Positions 56,467 to 64,000 of a DNA stretch of 64,000 nucleotides are shown in pieces. The notes under the pieces were generated by a model. It saw only the letters and a list, made by a program, of their open reading frames with translations, did no database searches and was not told the DNA's origin. A program made the position numbers and the translations under genes. Origin of the DNA: Antilocapra americana (taxonomy: Eukaryota; Chordata; Mammalia; Artiodactyla; Antilocapridae); contig ML662449.1 of assembly GCA_007570785.1 (NCBI GenBank), forward strand, positions 12,029,564-12,093,563. Direction: 5' to 3'. The number at the start of each line of letters is the position of its first letter. Position 1 is the stretch's first letter.

Positions 56467-58509
56467 AGTTTTTCTGGACGTGGCATTAAATGCTTAAATT
56501 GTAAGCAAGTACAGATGGTATATACTTAAATACAGTTATCTGTTTCCAAATACAGTTGTCCGGGAGTACTTCAGATGGATAAAGTAGAAAGTGTTTTGTA
56601 TTATGAAATGAAGTCACCTCCTCTCTGATTCACACTCAAGTTTAAATGGGCACAGATACTTTAGATAGGAAATGTCCTATGCAAAGTGTGCATACAAATG
56701 AGACAGCACTGAGCAGTAGGAAATGTTGCTGTCATGTGAAGCATTAGATAAGACCTTTGTTACTATCATACCTTCTTTGTCTCAGATAACAGTTAATTAT
56801 GGGACTGGTCTTTGGTCCTAGTGATTGACAGCCATTTTCTTAATGTTTACGAAGTGGGGGGCAGTATTTCCTACAAGTAACTCCACATTGTTTATGAGCA
56901 TTAACGAATTCTCAGGCTGATTCTGACTTGATGGTTTGCAGTTGTCTTCATCCTCTGCTGGAGGCGGAGGCACATGAAGGCAGCCACCCGGAATGGGACT
57001 TGTGTGCCAGGCTCTTGTGTCCACCTGCATGTCTGGCCTTCTTCCACAAAGCCGTAGAAGGAAGTTTTATTATGGTTAGCCTTATCCCTTTAGGATGAGA
57101 CTCCTACTTTAAAATGATAATGAGGTGTAGGAGAAGCTGTTCGGCCCCTTGAAGACCAGGCTTTATTCCTGTTCGGGAAGACCCACTTTCTGGCAGAGTG
57201 CCCAAGACAGTGTAAATGCGGGATGAGTTAAAGGATTGAAGGAGGTCATTCAAAAAGGCAAGTTGCCTTTAGAAAAAAATGCTGGGTAATTACGAAGCAC
57301 TTTCTTGTATGTGACATCATCAAAAAGAGTGAGTGGCCTTGAGGAGAGCATTAACACGCTCCTGTGGGTAAGCACTGTAGAGGGGGAAGGGAGCAAGCCA
57401 CGTGCCTAGCTTGATTAGAAGAAGCACGTCTCTGGGCCTGAACAACGACACAAGGACAGCTTTCTAGGTTAAATGGTTATAAAGTGGGGTCTGTGAGACA
57501 CAGACCGGTGGACTTGTGATTGCTTGGTTTAGATGCTGAAGTTCTGAGAAGAAGGGTCAGCTGCTCTCCAGAAAGCGCAGGCATTTGGGGGTGTCTTCAA
57601 TCAGGACAGAGCGTAGGAGGAGGCTGCCATGTCAGGCAAGGTGGGCAGGAGTTAAAATCCATTCCCCAGTGCTCAGGGTCTGAGATAGGAGGCCGTTGTC
57701 TCTTTGAAATTACTTCAGGAATCACAGTAGGTATTTTAAGAAATGTATCCAGTACCCAAACAGCAATACTTATAATCACAGCAAATTTCTTTCAAATTAG
57801 CCCAGTTGCACTCAAGTATGACAGCCTATGATGAAACTGAGCCACGGAAAAACTTGGGTTGGGAAATCCTCTGCTTGATTCTCAACAGAAAAACGATAAC
57901 AGCTCCATCACTGTGGTCATTTAATACAGCCTAAGCCCTTCACCACATGTCACCAGACAGTCAGAGAGGCTCTATGCGTGATGGGGAAGAAAGCAGTGTT
58001 TTGAAAGCACATGCGTTTCTACCATAACTGTACATGTTCCCCTTTTTCCAGCTGTGTTCTTTTCATCATTCCAGGTGTGTTCAAGCTGTAACCTATGACA
58101 CCTTTACCTGTTTAGGTCATAGCATTGTCAGTGTTTTCTTGAGTTTTAAAAATAGATCTGTTGGAGGGAGGGAAGTTGAACTTGCTTGGTAACAGGGTAG
58201 GTAGGCACAGGCACACAAGTGAGAAAGTCAAAATCACGGTTTCCATGGTAATGTTTAACTTGTCTGTGTCGTACACATTTCTCAAGAAATACATTCAGCG
58301 TCTTAGACTACCCAGTGATAAAAATTGCTCCACCGCCACACAAAGGTAGATTTCCCAATGAATTCCTCTGTTGTAACCAGCCCTTGGCAGGGAACTAATG
58401 TCCTGAGTCCTGACCTCTGAAATCGGCATCTTTTTTGAAAACGGGAGGGAGGCGGGGTGGAATTCGTTTCTGTGGGACTGATTCCATCTCCTTCCTTTCT
58501 CCTTGGCAG
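56467..58509. other. Repeat-free 3' end of the intron
   Basis: Two kilobases leading to the SERTAD2 acceptor with no young repeat. No coding exon is supported. The polypyrimidine tract and CAG acceptor occupy the last 35 bases. Confidence 0.5.
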
Positions 58510-58513
58510 ATAT

Positions 58514-59470
58514 ATGTTGGGGAAAGGAGGAAAACGGAAGTTTGACGAGCATGAAGATGGGCTGGAAGGCAAAATCGTGTCCCCGTCAGACGGTCCGTCC
58601 AAGGTGTCTTACACCTTACAGCGCCAGACTATCTTCAACATTTCCCTTATGAAGCTCTACAACCACAGGCCCCTCACCGAGCCCAGCCTGCAGAAGACCG
58701 TGCTCATCAACAACATGTTGCGGCGCATCCAGGAGGAGCTGAAGCAGGAGGGCAGCCTGCGGCCCGCGTTCCCCGCCTCCTCGCCGCCCGCCGCCGCCGC
58801 CGCCGCCGACCCGCTGGGGTCCAGCTCCCGGGAGGCGCCGCCCGCCTTCAGCCCGCCGGCTCCCGCGCCCTGCGAGCTGGGCGGCGCCGCGGCCCTGGAG
58901 GCCTGCCTCACGCCCGCCTCGCTGCTCGAGGACGACGACCGGGACGCGTTTTGCACTTCCTCGCCGGCCGCCCCCGCCAGACTCGCGCCTCCCGCCCTCC
59001 TCCCGCCGGAAAAGGACAGCTTCTCCTCCGCCCTGGACGAGATCGAGGAGCTCTGTCCCACATCTACCTCCACGGAGGCTGCGGAGGCCGCCGGCCCGAA
59101 AGGGGACTCGTCCTCCTCCGGCGGGCCCGGCGCGCCTCAGAGACCCGAGGGGCTGCAGGACGGCGGCCGGCCCGAGGATCCGAAACTCATGGACTCCCTG
59201 CCTGGCAACTTTGAGATCACCGCGTCCACGGGCTTCCTCACAGACTTGACCCTGGACGACATCCTGTTCGCCGACATCGACACGTCCATGTACGACTTCG
59301 ACCCCTGCACGTCCGCGTCGGGGACCGCCTCCAAGATGTCCCCCGTGTCGGCCGACGACCTCCTGAAGACGCTGGCCCCCTACAGCAGCCAGCCCGTCGC
59401 CCCGAGCCAGCCTTTCAAGATGGACCTCACCGAGCTGGACCACATCATGGAGGTGCTGGTCGGGTCCTGA
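58514..59470 (+). CDS. SERTAD2: SERTA domain-containing protein 2 (TRIP-Br2), 318 residues
   Basis: A nuclear transcriptional co-regulator of the SERTAD/TRIP-Br family, reported to act with E2F1-DP1 and with PHD- or bromodomain co-factors, and to influence cell-cycle genes and adipocyte lipolysis. Visible parts: a basic GKRKFDEH patch (5-12), the SERTA domain at about 33-80 (YTLQRQTIFNISLMKLY, LQKTVLINNMLRRIQEELK), a variable Ala/Pro-rich middle (84-165), the acidic LLEDDD (137-142), a conserved KDSFSSALDEIEELCPTSTS (167-186), and a leucine-rich FLTDLTLDDILF (241-252) fitting the known nuclear export signal, ending in an acidic activation-type tail (MDLTELDHIMEVLVGS). The start is the first ATG of the exon, four bases after the acceptor, and matches the family N-terminus. 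Length is close to human (314). The single coding exon is typical. The start context is weak (TAT ATG T). Codon use becomes extremely GC-rich from residue about 80. Confidence 0.98.
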   Translation: MLGKGGKRKFDEHEDGLEGKIVSPSDGPSKVSYTLQRQTIFNISLMKLYNHRPLTEPSLQKTVLINNMLRRIQEELKQEGSLRPAFPASSPPAAAAAADPLGSSSREAPPAFSPPAPAPCELGGAAALEACLTPASLLEDDDRDAFCTSSPAAPARLAPPALLPPEKDSFSSALDEIEELCPTSTSTEAAEAAGPKGDSSSSGGPGAPQRPEGLQDGGRPEDPKLMDSLPGNFEITASTGFLTDLTLDDILFADIDTSMYDFDPCTSASGTASKMSPVSADDLLKTLAPYSSQPVAPSQPFKMDLTELDHIMEVLVGS

Positions 59471-60234
59471 GCCCCGGGGGCCCCCGCACCTGCTCCCCAC
59501 GCCTCCCCACCCCCCGCACCCCGACAGCTCTCCGCACTGTGCATGCACCCTTGCTTGCCTTTTTCTGAGAAGAACATTCGACAAAAAGGATCACACTAGT
59601 TTTTGCTTTGAGCAGAGTTTGGAGTGCCTTCATCCAAGTATGACCACTTTTAATACGCTTTTTTTGAGTGGTTCCTCAAGAGACCTACCACCGGGGAATA
59701 AGAAAGAATACATTTGAAGACGATGTGGCTGTGTTGAATGACAAAAACAGTTCAAGCGAAGCACAAGGAATAAGTTGGGAAAGCTGTAAATTGCATGTGC
59801 ATATTTGTCTATTTTTTCTATAAGTTTTATTGCAAGAGGTAAAAAAAAAAAAGAATATATATATATTATTTAGATAATCTCAGTACCTTTTCCGGCATTT
59901 TCGCCCTGTATAGGTTGACTTGGCAATTCAGCCTTTTTAGAGGCATTAACTACTCCTCGTAAGTGTTGCATTTACATGGCTGTTTAGAAACTGCTGCCCA
60001 AATTTATTTTATATTTTTGTACAGATTCTGCAGTTTATGATATTGTTTTTCTAAAACAAATGCTGTTTATACATATGAGATAGCTATTTTGATAGGATTT
60101 GCTCACATAGTTCCTGCAAACTTCAGATGTACAAGTTGCACTTGTACTTTTATAGAGTTGTAATGTTTTATATGTGTTTGGTGCAAAGAGAAAATTGGAT
60201 CAAATCAATCCGCAATTGATGTCCCCAGATGCAA

Positions 60235-60259
60235 ACACACACACACACACACACACACA
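60235..60259. repeat. (AC)n microsatellite in the 3' UTR
   Basis: About twelve AC units, followed by AGCGCTTT. Confidence 0.95.
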
Positions 60260-60504
60260 GCGCTTTAAAAAGGGCCAGGAGATATCACACCCAAATTTCA
60301 CAAGCACTGACCCCCTGGCATGAACACCCGCCAGCACTGTGACTTCCAAAGCCAGAGCCACGTGTGCTCATCAAGCTTGCATTAAGCAGTTGGCGGGAGG
60401 CAGCCATGGAGCTCCAGGTTTACATGATGGTTCTCTTTCGCTCACTCTTTGAAGGGGAAGGCTACCAAGTACTCTTATTTATGCCAAGTCTGCGCTTTTC
60501 ATTG

Positions 60505-60532
60505 TTTTTTTTTTTTTTTTTTTTAAAAAAAA
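60505..60532. repeat. T20-A8 tract in the 3' UTR
   Basis: Twenty T directly followed by eight A, then CAAAAC/CAAAC repeats. The U and A runs could pair in the transcript. Confidence 0.9.
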
Positions 60533-61208
60533 CAAAACCAAACCAAACCCCAGATCTTTCCCTTTTTGGCATAATTTTTATGAAGACCTGAAATTTTACA
60601 TGTGAACAGAATTTTATGAAAAGCAACCAACCTCTTCATGGAACTAAACCCTATTGCAATGCTTAGGGCTCATCAAGAAGGAACTCTTCCCCCGGAAGGC
60701 ATCCATCATGTTGCTCAGTTGTCTTTTCCAGCTTCCTGTCCCTAGAGCTTTCATTCCCTCTGTTACTAAGTGCTGAAAATGGCATCTTCATGGTCACCAC
60801 AGTGAGCCTGACTCTCCTTGGCCCAGCCTGGGATGCACTCACGTGACACCCATGGCTCTTGAACCTGGAATTGGCCCCATTACATCACGGCCTCTGATCT
60901 GGTTGCTTTCTCTAATCAACTGCTTTAACTTCACTTTACAAGGCTGTTTTACCCAAATACACAGACAGGACTTTCTATGCATGTCCCCCCATCCCCTCCA
61001 CTTTGCCATCCTCTCTCTGCTAGGAGAAGTAGCTTTTTATTCCTAGTGATGTACTTTTAATTTTAAAATGTTTGCGATGTATCATGCTTGTTGCCGAAAT
61101 TGTTTATGGCCTTTCTGTTTCAGTTTTTTCTTTTCTTCCAATGGTACTTTAGCTGGTTACAACCTATATTGTTGAAACGCAGATGGCTTCTTTAGGAATA
61201 ACTTTTAT

Positions 61209-61217
61209 ATTTATTTA
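61209..61217 (+). promoter_or_regulatory. Overlapping AUUUA pentamers
   Basis: ATTTATTTA, two overlapping AU-rich-element pentamers in the 3' UTR. Confidence 0.5.
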
Positions 61218-62520
61218 AGAATTTTTAAATTATGGGATTTGTGTTTTTGTCGTTGTCTTTGTTGTTGGTCATTTGTCAATATTCAGTCACCAATTCTGCT
61301 CACTTCTTGCCATGGATAAAATTGAGTCTTTCTGGCCAATTAAAAAAAGACAGCTTTATAAAATGGCACTTTAAACAAGCCATAGATAGTTTTATTTTTA
61401 TAATGCACATGGCAAAGCAAATACATTTGTGATGAAGGAACTGCTCATCTAAGCAAAAAATTCATGTATGATATGATTAAATCTTTCTACATTCTGATAG
61501 ACTCCCCCCCACCCCAGCCCCTCCCAACCACCTAAATGTGTTTTTAAAGGCTAATTATCAACTTATTCAAGCAGTGAGAAACCGATCAAATTGCACTGTT
61601 CTCCTGTAAGCACCCTCCACCAGACACCTCTTACTACTGCAGATGTGTCATTCCCTATAATAGGCCAGGGACCATATAGTTAAGGTGAGGGTTTCGGTAG
61701 ATGCTTCCAGTGTCACGGTGCCTGTCCATTTGAAAGGCTTCCTTTTCTTGTAGAGAACAAGACCGCCCGACGCCATGCTTCTGCTGGCTGGGGGACCCGG
61801 CAGCCCCTCCACATGCTGCACACACATACATGTCTGTGCACAATGGTGTTGATTATCCCGGACAATAACAGGGTAAGGCGGCTGATTTGCCATTGTTAAA
61901 AAGCTGATTGATAGTAACTTAGAACAACTGTACTTTCGTGGGATTAGCAAATCGTGTGTTTAAACAAGTCCCATATGTTGGGCAGCAGTTCAAATAAGCA
62001 CTGTGAAATATTGCCCACACGTGGTTCTCCCACTCTCCCGCATTGGTAAGGCTGGGCTTCAGGATCAAAACAAAAAACCCCCAACAGCAGCACGCAAGTG
62101 TTTTTTAACTCTGGACACCCTTGCCGTGAATTCTTGATATTTAAGGCCTAATGAGGAAGATCATGGGAAGTTAGTGGCCCTTTTTCAAAAGAACAAAACC
62201 ACCAAGTGTTCCAGTTATCTCTGTGTCTTATTTTGACAAAGCGATGTCCCAATAGGGAAGAACGTGAGCCTGTGTGTGATGTCCGAGCCCCAGTTCGAGC
62301 GTGGGACGTGCGTCCACATGCCACCCGGCGGCAGTGCCTTCCCCCTCCTGAAGGACACCACATGGGCTTCAGAGTCAGGCAGGCAGTGTGAGGTGCCTTT
62401 ACGAGAGTGACATGCTGGGTGGGGCTGGGAGAGGACAATTATTGACAGTGATGTGCAATGAAGTGACAAGATGAGAGCAGAATAATAAGAGCTTTGAATT
62501 TGAAGTGATTTTTTCATAAG

Positions 62521-62553
62521 TTATTTATTCCTTTTTTTTTTTCTGTGTAAATA
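62521..62553 (+). promoter_or_regulatory. AU-rich nonamer and Pumilio-type site
   Basis: TTATTTATT at 62521-62529 is the class II AU-rich nonamer. TGTAAATA at 62546-62553 matches the Pumilio consensus UGUANAUA. Both lie within 33 bases, separated by a T-rich run. Confidence 0.5.
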
Positions 62554-63766
62554 TATTTATTTTACTGTGGAGCTCTAACAACATCTGGATGGTAACATGT
62601 GCAGAATGTAAGTGAGAATGTATTCTCCTGTAGGAATGTCAATCTGTACTAGAAGGGGGTCTGAGCCAGACCCCTGGGTCTTCTCATTGTATGCACAGTC
62701 CACATTCATTTTTACTCTCTCCTCTAAAATATGGGTCTATTTGAAATATGCAAAAGGTATGGATGAGGAATGTTTTAATACCTCCAAATTTTTAAGAAAA
62801 TCAAGCATCAAAGGGTTGATATTTTTAAACTTTTTTTAGTCGCACTTTCTCTCTATGACAGAAGGGGCAACCACACCACTGACACCCTTGTTCACACCAA
62901 AGGGTGAGAACTAGCCAAGCCACCTCCACCAGAGGAGTGTCTTTCTCAATTGTGCTGTTTATTGCCATAGCCCCTCAGAGTGTCCCAACTGCCCTGAGAT
63001 CAATCAAGGAAACTTTCTTATACAAATAAACTCCAAAGAGCCAAAGTATCAACTTACGGATCATTTTTAAAGCTTAAATTTATAAACCACCCTTGGTAGT
63101 AAATAATGAATTATGAATCTGCAGGGCAGCCTTCTCAGATGACAGATGTTTAAAAAAAAAAAACCAACCAGAGAGAGAGACTCTACTTTGTGCATCGATT
63201 GTTATTCTCTATACGAATTGTCTTAATTTCAAAATCTTGCTGTTACAAATTGGACCTTTATACACTTTCTGAAAAGAATTGAAAAGAGCATATTTAACCT
63301 TTTCTGGCTGTAAATGGTTAACTTCCTGTAACTGCCAGTGGCAGTGAGGTGTGTGCATCCTGCTTATGTACAATTGTTTTCAGAGCTTCTGAGAATGAGT
63401 CTAAATGGTTCTTGAAAATTAGCCAGGATCAAGTACTATTGCAAACAAAGCCAATAAAAATTGTGGATGTCTTTTGGGGATAACAAGTTTGGAAGAGAAG
63501 TGCGATCCATACAACCAAGATTTGGAAAAGATGTACATAGCAACATGTTTGGTGCATGGTTTTTGAGGAGGGCTTTTGTCAAAAAGGAGGTGTAACCTTT
63601 CCCCCACAGACCTGAGAGCTGTGCCTTTTCTATGCAATATTACAGACGTTACATCAGAACCCAGATGGTTGTATTCACATGTAGGTTTGGGCTATAATCT
63701 GAACAATTGGACAGATTAAATGTACATGGAAATGAGCAGTCTTACTTTTGTAGTTTTATATTATAC

Positions 63767-63772
63767 AATAAA
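63767..63772 (+). terminator. SERTAD2: Main SERTAD2 polyadenylation signal
   Basis: A canonical AATAAA, followed after about 20 bases by a GU-rich element (GGTGTGTTTG at 63791-63800). Cleavage is expected at about 63,783-63,791. Other AATAAA hexamers at 63025-63030 and 63453-63458 could give slightly shorter forms. Confidence 0.8.
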
Positions 63773-63790
63773 CAGTTAAAAGATGAGAGA

Positions 63791-64000
63791 GGTGTGTTTG
63801 CAGTTTCCTTCTGTCTGGAGTACAACCAGCTCATATGTCACCGTTTGCCTGTGTCAGGGAACAGTGCCCCCCCACCACTGCCTCTGCTGAAGTTGGTGCT
63901 ATCACCTTCTCCCTCCGTCTCTCTGTTGGTTTTCCCCCCTGCCTCTTGGGTGCTTCTCAAACCTGCTTCTCCAACTCTTTCTCAACATTGGGTTTTTCCC
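63791..64000. other. Downstream flank
   Basis: Pyrimidine-rich sequence after the gene end. No further gene is visible. Confidence 0.5.

Larger units (their letters stand above)
41008..58509 (+). other. SERTAD2: SERTAD2 intron 1
   Basis: A single intron of about 17.5 kb, from GTAAGTTCTCC to TTTCTCCTTGGCAG with a pyrimidine-rich tract and a GGACTGATT branch-like sequence about 35 bases upstream. It holds far fewer young SINEs than the upstream flank. Stretches with no recognised repeat are 41.43-44.05, 44.31-46.79, 47.01-48.88, 50.43-53.02 and 56.46-58.51 kb. Open frames in it are short chance frames. Confidence 0.85.
59471..63790 (+). other. SERTAD2: SERTAD2 3' UTR
   Basis: About 4.3 kb from the TGA stop (59468-59470) to the poly(A) region. 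It contains no recognisable SINE, LINE or LTR. It holds a CA repeat, a T20A8 tract, AU-rich elements, a Pumilio-type site and several microRNA seed matches (see findings). A long AU-rich 3' UTR fits an mRNA under strong post-transcriptional control. Confidence 0.85.

Noticed and set aside
58457..58513. A 19-codon in-frame extension upstream of the SERTAD2 ATG
   Set aside because: It opens with GTG, not ATG, and lies in the intron polypyrimidine tract upstream of a good CAG acceptor. The family N-terminus is MLGKGGKRKF.
58616..59584. A 322-codon open frame on the minus strand opposite SERTAD2
   Set aside because: It is a mirror of a very GC-rich coding exon, with Gly/Arg-rich composition and no recognisable domain. 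Lack of stops follows from high GC.
1..64000. CRISPR arrays, phage or other prokaryotic systems, or a novel defence-type locus
   Set aside because: Everything recognisable is mammalian: spliced gene structure, CpG island, ruminant SINEs and LINEs. The repeated units are interspersed transposons, not regularly spaced repeats.

Overview
This is mammalian genomic DNA from a ruminant, most likely a bovid. The evidence is the dense set of tRNA-headed Bov-tA / Bov-A2 SINEs, several 3' pieces of the RTE-clade LINE BovB, and cetartiodactyl CHR-2 SINEs, lying over older mammalian repeats (L1, L2, MIR, MER5, MLT1). Sequence alone does not let me separate cattle, sheep, goat or a related species. No bacterial, phage or CRISPR-type system is present.

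The only protein-coding gene I can support is SERTAD2 (TRIP-Br2) on the + strand. Its GC-rich promoter and non-coding first exon lie in a CpG island at about 39,950-41,430. The exon 1 donor (GTG|GTAAGT) is at 41,007/41,008, a single intron of about 17.5 kb follows, and the acceptor (TTGGCAG|ATAT) is at 58,509/58,510. The whole 318-residue protein is encoded in the last exon (58,514-59,470). A 3' UTR of about 4.3 kb follows, ending at a canonical AATAAA at 63,767.

Region by region: (1) 1-39,700 is upstream intergenic sequence, a patchwork of transposon fragments with many SINEs nested in older L1 copies. Three stretches hold little recognisable repeat (11.34-13.72 kb, 21.76-23.82 kb, 35.02-39.70 kb). 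(2) 39,700-41,430 is the CpG-island promoter and exon 1, with a perfect 31-bp direct repeat carrying four GC boxes and a leader with several tiny upstream ORFs. (3) 41,008-58,509 is the intron. It is much poorer in young SINEs than the upstream flank and contains a small isolated CpG-rich patch at about 49,650-49,835. (4) 58,510-63,790 is the coding and 3' UTR exon. The 3' UTR has no recognisable SINE or LINE and carries AU-rich and Pumilio-type motifs and four miR-124 seed matches. (5) 63,791-64,000 is downstream flank.

The observations I would follow up are the start-stop uORF (AUG-UGA) created only by splicing exon 1 to exon 2 just before a weak-context SERTAD2 start codon, the duplicated GC-box cassette, the intronic CpG patch, a diverged pair of unnamed similar segments on either side of the promoter, and the GC-driven Ala/Pro-rich middle of the protein. 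All repeat names rest on recognition by eye and were not computed.
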